A stretch of DNA of 64,000 nt from Lantana camara (lineage: Eukaryota > Streptophyta > Magnoliopsida > Lamiales > Verbenaceae). A program made the translations under genes and the position numbers. The stretch spans positions 97,392,001 through 97,456,000 of the forward strand of contig CM074856.1 of NCBI GenBank assembly GCA_037501455.1, given 5' to 3'. Below, one piece after another: positions 35,541 to 46,498 of this stretch. The notes under the pieces are model-generated. The model was not told where the DNA came from, made no database searches, and worked only from the letters and a program-made list of their open reading frames with translations. Position 1 is the first letter of the stretch, and each line of letters opens with the position of its first letter.

Positions 35541-36429
35541 GCGTATGGGATTTGGGAATTGTATTCGAGCTACTAAATATAAGCTTGAGTATTCAAGTAG
35601 GTTAAGTGCGGACCTTGGTGAAGAACGAGTTGATTGGATTGAAATCAAGCGCACTCCTAAGATCGTGATCTTCGACCATAGTATTTAATGAGGATAAAAA
35701 AATTAATCGCGGGACTCCAGACTGTAAAGTTTGGTAGAGAAAGGAAATGGAGTAAGGATGGGACCGGGTGGTTATTGTAATATCGATATGTCGTGGAATC
35801 TCAAAGTTTGCCACTACGAGAAAAGAAACTTCAACAAAGAAATCAAGTAGATATCGGATTCACTACGATGAAGAACCTCCAAACAAGGGTGAACGGTACA
35901 TTAACCATACATATCACGTGCATCATGCATTCCTTAATTCCTGTATGTGTAATTATTTGTTAGTAGCTTTTGGAGTGAGTGAGTGCCTTAGTAGCACGGT
36001 GAGACGAGGGTCGTACCATGCAACAGACTTTCCAACGGGTCTTTGGAGACTCTGTTTAGAAGCTAGTGGCGGTCCAAGAAACCAACTTTAAACCATGAAG
36101 TTGATGTGGTGATTGAAGACCCAATTCGGGTTGGAGAACAAGTGGTGGGATTTCGTTAACTACTCCACTTGTGATACCGAGTTGTGGGATGGTTAGGATG
36201 GATTCCAACGGTGGGAGTTGAATCTCGTTTAGACCCTCCTATCGTGCGAGACATCCAGACTACTCATGGTCGGATCTAGTTCGGGAGCAGTTTGAAGCCC
36301 CTTTCATGCTAGAAGACCCTTTTCTGAACTAATTCCTGTGGGGAGGTCGCGAACCCCACGTGGGATGAACACGGAGAGGTTTGCTTCGAGTCCAGTACTC
36401 GAGGCAGTGGACCTGAGGACAGGTCCTTC
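35541..36429 (+). other. Internal region of D after the nested solo LTR
   Basis: Noncoding; continues the post-gag part of D to the polypurine tract. No RT, integrase or chromodomain motif recognised. The short frame 35768-36091 has no known domain. Confidence 0.5.
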
Positions 36430-36444
36430 TTAAGGGGGAGAGGT
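36430..36444 (+). other. Polypurine tract of element D
   Basis: TTAAGGGGGAGAGGT directly before the 3' LTR. Confidence 0.88.
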
Positions 36445-37976
36445 TGTGACACTCCAGTTTTCCGGCAAGCCAGGTACGACGTCGCGAGAGAGTTTAATTC
36501 AGTAATTATGTGTTTTATGTGCGTCACATGCCAACGTGTAATTTTATTATGTGTGCAATAGAATTTATTAAATGTACTTGGACACAATTGTCCAATAATT
36601 GTTCGTTAGGGACCTAATTTTTAATTAGGGTGTTTTGTGGCCTTCGTGGCTACCTTGAGCTCAGGAATTCGAATATGAATTCTAACCTTACCATTGAGTT
36701 CGTTTCGGTGATTCGGATTCAATGAATTAACCTTTTTAAATTTCTAAAGCCATTCGATCATCCTACCATTTTAACATCCAATCCTAATGGATCGGATCTT
36801 TTCTAGCCAACCCGTTTTCTTTTCAAACCGACCCATTTCAGCTCCTTTTAGAGCTGAAACATAACCCATTTGCCCCTCCATTCTTACGTTTCATACTTGG
36901 AGAAGAGAGAAGAGGAGCTCCCAAGCCCTAGACCCTTTCAAGCTCAAGTTCGATTTCATCCTCCACCTCTCCAACAATCCGAGGTAAGATTATTACTCCT
37001 TGCAATGTGAACTTTCATTCTATTCGATTCTTTTCTCTTGAAACCTTGGTTAGATGCTTGAATGGAAGAGATGATAAATGATTATGATGGGTTATGCAAT
37101 GTCTTGAATTGCATGGATGTGGTTTGAAAATAAGATTTGCCTTAGTAATTGCATTTCTTTAAGTATCAATGCATATGCCGAGCTTCTATGTCGTTTATTG
37201 TGAATCTAAGCCTTATGTTTTATCTTTAGTTTGTTCAGGTGCACCCGGGGTGGTGTTTCGCAATCCGTTTTGATTCCGGGGTGAATCACGTGTTTGGTTC
37301 TTGGCTTCGTCGGTGTAAGGTGAGGCTAGGTTATAGTTAAACCCTATGAATTTGCCCATTTTCTCGGTATGCGAACTATGACCTTTATTATACGTAAATA
37401 TGTGCGAGATATGAAAATTGTAAATGGTAATACACTTCCAAGTTTGATGAGCAATGTACAAGCCTCCATATGCTTGATTTAATTTGATTTGATTCATTAT
37501 GATTGGTAATGCTAAACCACGCTCCAAACCGTGTGCCTCGTATGAGCCGGGAGCTACGAGCAGAGGAATATGCTAAGGATTTGACACGGAGAGGTATGAA
37601 AAGCGTGGTTGTGTCAATGTAAAGTATGTATCTTACATATGTTACGTTTCTGATTAGTAGCGGGTTAGGAATGAATGATTGAATGAATGGGGCCCAGGAG
37701 GTGTGGGTCAGGGGGACCCGGGACGACCATAGGGGTCGCCGGTTAACCTTGTGCTCACTCTCCACATGATTGATAGGACTAACCCGGAACCCACCAGGAG
37801 GTTTGGTTGGGTGATGGGAACCTGAGGGTTTGAGTGTTCGCGCTCCCCTCGTCTGATTGGATGGTTTGGGTCGCGCAACCCTTCCATCGCCGGAGAAGGA
37901 GGTATACGATTGTTATGCATGATTGATTGATATGTTTGATTGCACGATTCGTATGAGGAGCCCAGGATGGGAATTG

Positions 37977-40923
37977 TGTGACGCCCCGAGTTTTCACACG
38001 TGCAGGTAAGTGTTACGTGCGCATTTATATTTAATTATATGATTTTATATTTTATTTTGTCAATTGAATTTGTTTATAATTTCATTTATTTGTTTAAAAT
38101 TACTTATGATTGTCTATTTGAGCTATGACTATGTGATCGGATTTGTGAAAATGTGAATTTTGTGACTATGGTGCTAATTGATTGAAATTACGTGTTCCGT
38201 GTATTCCGTGGGCTTAATTGTTAGACAGTTGAATGTTTTGGACTCAATTGGAAATTGAGTTTGGGCTTAATTGCCACTTTTTGTAAGTTTAGGGACCTAT
38301 TTGTATAATAGGCAACCCTGAACGGTTTTCGTGATATCTTGAGCTCCGGACCTCGAAATCGAGATCCGTAACCGGCGTTGAACTTGTTTCGACGTTACCT
38401 ATCCTTTGAACATGACCTTGTACCTTTTTGATATCATTTGAACCTTCGACAACGAACCGTTCCATAACCCGATTTTATAACTTGCTTAAACCTTTTCTTT
38501 AACGAACCGGACTTGGACCAACCCGTATCCTACCCATTTCTATACTAGATATCAGCACTCCTACTCCCTTTTTCTCCCCATCTGATCGATCAAAATCAGC
38601 CAAGGCAAGGGGCAAGGAAGCACTCTCAAGAAACCCTCCATTCTTGATCAACCAAGTTTGAGCTCAAGTCTAGCTTCCATTTGATCTTTTTCCAAGGTGA
38701 GTTAGGATTTGTAATCTCCATCTTCCCCTCTATATTGTCATCTAAGTGAAGCATGTTAGAAGTTGAGTATTCATGTGTTTGAATATATGAGCATGAGTTG
38801 AGGGTTGGTTTGACCTTCGGTTTCCATGAGTTAAGATGAGGTTTGATGCATGATGAATGATGTTTGAAGCTTCCTTATCAATTCCTTATGCTTGGATTTA
38901 ATGTTGGTGGACTATAGCATGAGTTGCCATTGGAGGAGCTTGAAGCTTCCATGAATGAAAGCTTGTCATTGATTGATCTTTTGCCAACTTTGGATATGGA
39001 TTCTTGCATATATGAATGAATTGCATGATTTGTATGAATTATGTGGCTTGAAAACGTGTCTAGTTGGTATCTAAGAGCTTCCTTAGGGCTGCCCTGTTCT
39101 TCAAAGCTTTTCCCACGCAGAAACAGAGCTGCTGCTCTGTTTTCCCTTTCAAAACGATGAGCTGACACGGCCGTGTCAGCTTTGAACTGAAAATGGACAC
39201 GGCCGTGTTGGGCTCTCGACTTTGTTTTTTTTTTCTGATTTTAACCTCGGACACGGCCGTGTCCAAATCCTTTGAAAACCCAACACAGCCGTGTCAAGCC
39301 CTCGACTTTGAATTTTTTGATTTTTAAACCTCGGACACGGCCGTGTCCATTTCCCTTTGAAACTCAACACGGCCGTGTCATTTGAAATGACAGCCTTGGG
39401 AAGTCTCTTTTCTTGCTTGAATGGCATGCATGGCTCGTATTTGTGGATTATATGGAACGTGACTCCAATTTAGCTATGTTATGATTGTTTTATAAATGCA
39501 AGAATGCAAGCATGAAAGTTGTGAACGGTTATATGTTTTAAGACATTAATAGTGCACATGAACTTGTCCATTATATTTGTTTTATGCGTTCATATCATAA
39601 GCATGGCATTCCCGAGCGTCTTATTTGGTCTTTTTGAGTCTCACTTCACCTGTCTTGCACAGATTTTGATTCCTTTGGAGACGAGGCCGGTCAGTGAGGC
39701 TCGTGTGCTCTTCTTTTGCAGTTCGAGGTGGGTTTTTCTTCTACTTAGCTACATGACCCTATAAATACCTTTAATGTGAAAAGTTTTAGACCAAAATGTA
39801 TATATATATAGAGTCATTTTCATAGAGTAAATGTTTACAACGTAAAGCTTTAATTTCTAAATCCTACCAAATGTTTTGGCGAGAAAAGAAAGAATGAATG
39901 TTATGCACGAATGGGGCCCAGGAACTTAGTGTGAGTGGCTATCCGGGGAGGCATGGGCCGACGGTGATCCCTCACATTAGTTCCACCAATTAACGGCGTA
40001 ACCGGACCTCGTTAGGAGTTAGCGAGGAATGGACGCTGAGCGCCATCTGGGGAATCATGTAACCCCTTTTGGTCAATGAATCGGTGGTCGGGTCTTGCAA
40101 GCCCGTCACCAAACCCGAGGAAGAAGGTGTAAATGTTAATGAATGTGCACACAAGATTGAAATGCATGAACAGAATGAATGAAAGAATGTTTAAATGTTT
40201 TACACAAGGTGTTGGTTGGAGATAATGCACGCCCACTCGCCGGGCTAATAATGACCTAATGTTAATGATTCGTTATAATCCCTTGTGACGATTTTCATTC
40301 ACCCACTTGGGAAAATTCTTTACAACCTCACTTGGGATTATAGCTTGCATGTGAATGTTAATTACCGTCATATATACTATTTATGCCCTGTTTTATACCC
40401 ATCAGTCCCCTTTGGACTGAACCCGTTTGGTTTTTAGTTATTTTGTGCAGGTGTTGAGGGAGCTAGGCGGGAATACGAGTCGTAGGTCTTGCATTCGCTT
40501 CTAGCTCTAGTATTTTGGTGTTACACTTGCATACTCGTACTTTTGGTTATTGTATATGGATATTGTTTTGAGCCGTGATGGCATACGAATACTGATTTGG
40601 AGCGTAATGGTATTGAATTTTAACTTTCGTGAATTTAAATGTTGGTACATAGAGCATATAGCTCGATATGTGATATAGCTGTTGGTACCTAGAGCATATA
40701 GCTCTATCTACGATATATGATTTATTGCTTCCACATTTTAGGTTATGCTGCTACTCTGATTGTTGTGGTGATTGGGGTTTAAGTGATAGGATAGTCCCGC
40801 CTGGCTTAGAGAGTGTGTGTGTCCCCGTTCTTCGCTATGATTCAGCACGTGTATGGAAATCCATTTCATATACGGGCCGGGTCATGGTGCGGGGGATGTG
40901 GTACCTCGCGCTCGGGTGCTACA
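37977..40923 (+). mobile_element. Solo long LTR within the 3' LTR of D
   Basis: 2947 bp, TGTGACGCCCCG to CGGGTGCTACA, with exact flanking duplication AATTG (37972-37976, 40924-40928). The insertion is proved by the uninterrupted copy in the 5' LTR of D. Donor-like CCAAG|GTGAGT at 38697, hairpin CAGTCC/GGACTG at ~40404-40418, acceptor-like GTGCAG ending at 40450. Related to LTR A over most of its length. Confidence 0.96.
39161..39380. repeat. Palindrome array in the 37977 solo LTR
   Basis: Six units: GCTGACACGGCCGTGTCAGC (perfect, 39161-39180), 39195-39208, GGACACGGCCGTGTCC (39249-39264), 39281-39296, 39333-39348 and 39365-39380. They alternate CAACACGGCCGTGTCA and GGACACGGCCGTGTCC forms in a higher-order repeat of about 84 bp. 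Confidence 0.92.
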
Positions 40924-41760
40924 AATTGTTACTCGTACCCGCCGAGTTTTGCATGTTTACTTTGTCAAAGTTCGTGAAACCGGGATAGATTCTTAACTAT
41001 GATAAAACATGGATCTTTTGAATATGAAAGATAGGAATTGATATGAATTGACATGAATGGTTATGATTTGATATGATATGGGTGCTTGAAGCTTCAATTC
41101 GTTCAGTTTTGGTTAAGAATTCCTATATATATGTATCACGGCCAAAACTTTGGTGTGCAAAAACTATCCCCGAGTTCACGAACTGTGTGTGATTGGAATA
41201 TGCTTTGCTCATATATATATATATAGCGTGTGTGGGTAGCCCCTCACTCAGTCGAGTTGTAGACTGACCCTCTCCCTACCCAACTTTTAGTGTGCAGGTT
41301 TGGCGTTGGAGTTTCAAGCTAGGCGGGGTTGTGTTGAGTCTTTGAGTCGGTCAAGTTATGTTAGAAGAGTCTCTGCACTGGCATATGTATTTAAATTATG
41401 TATGATTCGACTTTGTAAGTTATGAATTTGGATCTTTATGCATTGGTTATTGAATTGCCTTACTGAGATTTGTTATGAGTTAAAAAGAGGCCTGAGGAGC
41501 CCAAGTCTGCTTGTGGTTCGTGTGTTTAATTTCTACAGGCCCGTGGCCAATGCATGTGTTTAGATTGTAATTTTCCGCTGCATTCTGTTTCGTTGGTTGG
41601 TTATATTTGTAGGGTCTAAGTTCCGTCTAGCTTAGGAGGTTTGTTTTGTTTGTCTCCCGTTCGCTATGGTTTGATACGGGTACGGACTTCCCATTTCGTC
41701 ACTCGTGTTGAGCCATAATGCGGGGGATGTGGTGTCTCACGTGCGGGGCGCTACAATTCT

Positions 41761-43467
41761 GGCTGCCCTATTTGTAGTCAGGATAATCTTTAATTCCAGT
41801 CAGACTTTAAGCATTAATCAAGTTGAATCCTCTTCTATTTACGGAGTCAATTGATATCCCGAGACTGCACACACACTTCTCAAAACCATCCACATTCTAA
41901 GAACAGTAATAAATCAAAGGTATTGTCGATGATGGAACTTTCTTCGTGTAAAAGGGAAAAATTTTAATTATGGAAAACTCCTTTCACATGGTTCTGATAG
42001 AGGGCTCCAGGAAGAATCGATTTTCTTAAAGTTCCAACTCTCCTGAGTGCTGTCTAACTTCAGACTTAAATTTATTTTTAGGTCGGATCTCCCCCTTAAG
42101 AAAATGGAAATTTTCTAATTCTTGAAATTTGTTCTATCCTTTCCCACTTGCAAGCTTCTTTGCTGGTTCAAATCCCGTAATTTTTTCCTCGTCCTACTCG
42201 CTGTTGACCAGGATTTTGATTAATGGTTCTTTTCTAATCCTTTCTGTTACTATCATACTCAACTTGAAGCTGACCAACTGTCACTACTCTAATCTGATAG
42301 TAAAGTTTTCCAACATCCTACACTCACCTAATGTTTTCCAGAGAGTTGCCATTTACAAGCTCAACACCAAAATCTGAAGCAAGAAAAGTTCATTCTCTTA
42401 ATCCCATTGCATCTCCGAAATACTGATTAATTTCTGTAGGTTGAAGAACCCACTAAACATTTATCTGCTTGAACTTATCATCATTTTTCCAGTTCCCAAA
42501 AATTTTCCAAATATCTATATCATACCTGCTCCTACTGAATCCTGGATCCATAAATTCTCACAGGCCCCAAACATTGCTAAACTTCAAGCAAAATCGAATG
42601 ACCCGGTTACAAACATGATACCCGATGATTCAGAGATCTCTTCTTTAAATTCAAGTTGGTAGGAATGGAGGCAAGGATTGTGCAGAGCATAGGAAGAGCC
42701 TATTAACATTAAACACTAAATAATGCATGATGGTTAAAATGTCAATGCACATAGTATACCCACCAATAATTTAAAATGCAACACGTTGGGACAATCATAT
42801 TAGCTTAAAAGTATATTTATAAGTAAAGCAATTTAATATCTCAACTAATTTAAGCATATACTTAATGCATCAAGTAGGTAATCTCGAATAACATCTATGA
42901 CAATATTTGTAAATAAGAGGCAATTTATTAATAATTGAAGAACATGGCACCGTAGAAATGTTAAGCTCGATGCCGATGTCCCTTCCTTGTTGACCAAATT
43001 GCAAGCTTGGTTCGAACGGTGGATCTGTCTCTAGTTTTCCTACAGTCTCTTGATCTTCCAAAATCCTCCGACCTTAATTAATACATTTCCAAAACCTGTC
43101 ACTCACAGATCATTTGAAACTAAATGCATGTGGATAAGACGTGCTCATGTCACATAGTTGCCACGTAGTTGTCACATTCTTGATGTCGGTAACAAGGATT
43201 TAATATAAAATGCAGCAGGTAATTCATCAATATTTAAAACTAAACACGTTGATCATATAAAATTCAAACAAATTAAAGCCAATTAATCAACAATTGTAAG
43301 CAAGAATCAATATAATGCTCAAGTTATCCAAAATTCAAGAAATTCAAAGAATCCAAGTAGCCAAGTAATTTCAAATAAAATGCAAGACTCTCAAATTGTC
43401 AAATAATTCCTATGCCGTATGACCTAGACTTGACACGACACGACACTAGAACCTCGGTTTTGCAACC
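41761..43467 (-). other. Internal region of element C, part next to the 5' LTR
   Basis: Resumes C after D. Noncoding on both strands as far as I can read. In the sense direction it begins with the hairpin CCCGGTTGCAAAACCGAGG (plus coordinates 43452-43470) just after the primer site. No start of a gag like that of D is found at the expected distance. Confidence 0.6.
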
Positions 43468-43481
43468 GGGCTCTGATACCA
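43468..43481 (-). other. Primer binding site of element C
   Basis: Minus-strand TGGTATCAGAGCCC, complementary to initiator tRNA-Met, 7 bases from the 5' LTR end. Confidence 0.92.
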
Positions 43482-43488
43482 CCTTAGA

Positions 43489-46167
43489 TGTAGCACCCTT
43501 TACACTTGAAGGTGCCACACCCCCGCACTATAGGTCAATCCACATACGAAATGGGCAATCCGTACATGAACTAACCTACAGTGAACGGGTGACAATGCAA
43601 TAACAACAAGCTAGGGGGGATTGACTTACACATGCGATAAATAACGCGGAAGCACAAACTAATCACTACCAAATATTTCCATTTATCATGTCATGACATT
43701 TCTCATTCACCAAATAAAGTATTTCTAACTTTACATATCAATACATTATCATCTTCTAAATATAAAACAATAGCATTAATCATAATTTCATAAGTAACAA
43801 CAAATAACCAAATACACGAACCATGGTTTACGCGACTACATGAACTGGACTCGACTCGACTCAACTCGACTCCCGCCTAGCGTGCACCTGCAATAACCTG
43901 AGAGGTGGAGGCGTCAGTCTGTGAAGACTGAGTAAGGGGTTTAAATACATATTAGCGCAGATAGCATGCAGGTTCTATTTTCGGGTAAAGGTTTATAAAA
44001 GATAAAGATATAAGTTCAAGAATGTAGTACTCTTCACCCGAGAATACAACTATCAATATTAAATACTTGTTCATTTTCATGCAGTCAATACATGGCCCCG
44101 GCGAGTGAGGGCAGTCTCCAACCGTACTCCAAATGTACATGAAACATGCTTGCTTGATTATTAAACATTAGGTGATCATGCAATTCTATTATCGTGCAAT
44201 CGTGCGATAGTGTAATCAAGTAACACATTCATGGTATGAAAATCATGCAATAACCCGAGGAGAATCCGTGGTGCCGGACCCGTCCCCAGTCTCCTTCTCC
44301 CTCCAATGATGGGAAGGTAGCTAGCCTTCACCATCCACGACGTGTTGAGCAGAGGGTACATGAATCCCTAAGCCCGGAACTCCTTCCTCCACTAATCTCC
44401 TAGCGGATTCAGGGGTCATCCCAACTGTGGTGAGGATAGTGCCAGAGTTACCCGTCAGCCCTTGCTTTCCACGTTGGCTCTAGTCACTACCCTCGGGCCA
44501 AACGTGGACGGTCATGCTACTCGCCTAAAACATGCACGAAACATGGCTTGCTTGCTTGCTTGCTTTTCATGAACATGACTTGAAATGATAAGTGACTTTA
44601 TAAAATTATAGCTATAAATACCTTGGGCCGAAAGAACACATAAGGGGTATACGGGTTCTATACAACTAACAATTAAACCTCACCTGACAGGCGACACAGG
44701 ACTTGTGAATGCGTGAACGTGCTCAGTTGGCCACAATCTCCTCCCTGGGAGAATAACTGGACAAGAACAAGACATGGTGTACTCGTGAGACAATAACTCA
44801 TCAATGTTACCAAATAGGACGCACGGCTTAACCATACAACGAGATGACATGCATTCACGAATGTAGCATGATATATTCATATTATGACATGTAATTGATC
44901 ATATAATAACAATTTGGGGTTAAATAAATCATTAGAATTAAATCCCAAAATTACATTTTTATGCATAAACTTTTGTTATGTCAGACTTGTGGGAACGGCC
45001 GTTCCGGCTTCCCTTTGAAAATGGGAAGGGCTGTTCCCGTGGCCCTTTAAAATGCGCTAACGTTTTTCATTTTAAAAATGCGCTGAAGCTGGGAACGGCC
45101 CTTCCGGCACGCAGGCCAAATGGGAACGGCCGTTCCCAGGCTCGGCCGCCTATTTCATTTGAAAGAGTGGGAACGACCGTTCCCATAATGCCTTGAGGCG
45201 GGAATGGCCGTTCCCAGTTTCTGCAAGTGAAGAATAGAGCAGAAACAGGGGATGGCTACGGGAACAACAACCAAGCAACAAACTCCAATTTTGGTTAATA
45301 AAAAGGCATGAATTTTTGGTAATATGCCAGCATATATGTTCAAGACATGATAATATATCACTTGAACACCTAAAACATGAATTGTCATCAAGATTCATAA
45401 CTTCAAGCTCATGCATATATTTTCACATAACCTCAAATTTTGGTAAGAATTCATGCTATAATTCAAGATATAATCACATAATCATGCTTCCATCCACACT
45501 TAATCCATTTAGCATATAATTCTCAAACCCTAACTATCATATTTATGATCAAGAATCATGTAATCAAACATACACCCACCTTGAAATGAAAGAAATGAAG
45601 AAGATAGATGGAAATGGATGCTTGAGCCCCAAAACTCCTAATTTTCTTGGAAAACTTGATGAATTTGATGAAATCTCCTTTCCCCTTCTTGATGGATTGG
45701 TTCGGTGAAAAGAGAGCATGATGGAGGATGATATTGATGAAAAATGAAATGAATGGAAGCATGAAGAAGCTTATACCGTGATATATTTTGACCCAATGGA
45801 ATATTTATGATTAAATCCTCCAAGTTCATAAGTTATGCAATTAAGTATAGGAGGTTTGGAAAATGATCAATTAGGTCCAAAAGGTTTTCATGCAATTTAG
45901 TCCTTAAATTAAAATGAATGAGCATTTAAGGGCAATTAAGTAATTAAAATGCACTCGGCCATTAACTCACATAAGAACGAATTCAATATGTAGAATAATT
46001 CTCAAGTTGGCACGTTCACATATTTTCACGTAAACATTTTGAAATACCATTCATAAAATTAATATAACACGTATAACTTGAATAAACGAAAATAATAAAA
46101 TAAATCCTAACGCTCGAAACTCACACGTGTCGAGCGTACCTGACCGTCAGAAAATCGGGGCGTTGCA
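43489..46167 (-). mobile_element. 5' LTR of element C
   Basis: 2679 bp, differing from the 3' LTR by scattered substitutions and a few small indels. It holds the same palindrome array (44991-45215). Confidence 0.93.
44991..45215. repeat. Palindrome array, 5' LTR of C
   Basis: Six units as in the other LTR. The two copies have diverged by single bases. For example GGGAAGGGCCGTTCCC became GGGAAGGGCTGTTCCC, while the last unit here is GGGAATGGCCGTTCCC against ...TTCCT in the partner. Confidence 0.9.
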
Positions 46168-46172
46168 CTTTG

Positions 46173-46498
46173 GATGTCTCACGAGTCATGGGTCCAAAAC
46201 TAAGAATGCTTAGGATCCTAGTACCCATTGGGAAAATAAGTTTCTTCTAAAGTCGTTGGGATTTCTAGACTTTCTAAAAATAGTGGGAGAACATATTTCT
46301 AAATACCTTGATATATGTTATCATTATTATTCAGCATGCTCATGATTTCTCTGTTTTTCCATTTAGGTTGTAGGTCTGTGATTCTCTACAATTGAAATGG
46401 CAACCAAAAACCCTTTGGTATCCATCCTCGAATCAAACAAGTTAACGGGGCCCAATTACTCTGATTGGCTTCGGAATCTAAAGATAGTTTTAACATGA
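46173..46498 (+). pseudogene. gag: Element G, third piece: last leader motif and start of copia gag
   Basis: The fourth leader motif GATGTCTCACGAGTCATGGG is at 46173-46192, followed by leader sequence matching F. The gag start is ATG at 46397. It reads 33 codons (MATKNPLVSILESNKLTG, then PNYSDWLRNLKIVL), the N-terminus of the UBN2-type Gag seen in F. Homology stops at ~46491 and a stop follows at 46496-46498. Here the LKI junction is in frame, which shows that F lost a base at the same place. The rest of G (gag-pol and 3' LTR) is not in the window. Confidence 0.85.

Larger units (their letters stand above)
27332..41755 (+). mobile_element. Element D, gag-only Tekay/Del-lineage retrotransposon
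   Basis: LTRs 27332-29671 and 36445-41755 (the latter holds a 2.9 kb solo LTR), primer site 29680-29692, gag 29942-30851, polypurine tract 36430-36444. Flanks ATTCC and ATTCT form a 5-bp duplication with one mismatch. After removing nested inserts, the internal part is about 3.0 kb and has no protease, RT, RNase H or integrase. This matches the published TR-GAG class (gag-only LTR elements), though a deletion of pol cannot be excluded. Confidence 0.92.
36445..41755 (+). mobile_element. 3' LTR of element D, split by a solo LTR
   Basis: 36445-37976 and 40924-41755 together match the 5' LTR closely. With the insert and duplication removed it is 2359 bp, against 2340. The intact 5' LTR at ~28852 shows the empty site GGGAATTGTTACTC. 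Confidence 0.93.
23338..46167 (-). mobile_element. Element C, noncoding Tekay-type LTR retrotransposon, split by D
   Basis: LTRs at 23338-26019 and 43489-46167, minus-strand primer site 43468-43481 and polypurine tract 26020-26036. Flanked by an exact CTTTG duplication (23333-23337 and 46168-46172). Both outer terminal bases have one change (TATAGC for TGTAGC on the left; GTTGCA for GTTACA on the right). Without D, the internal region is about 3 kb and I find no gag or pol in it. It is therefore non-autonomous (LARD-like) or too decayed to read. Its insertion split a leader motif region of element G. Confidence 0.92.
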
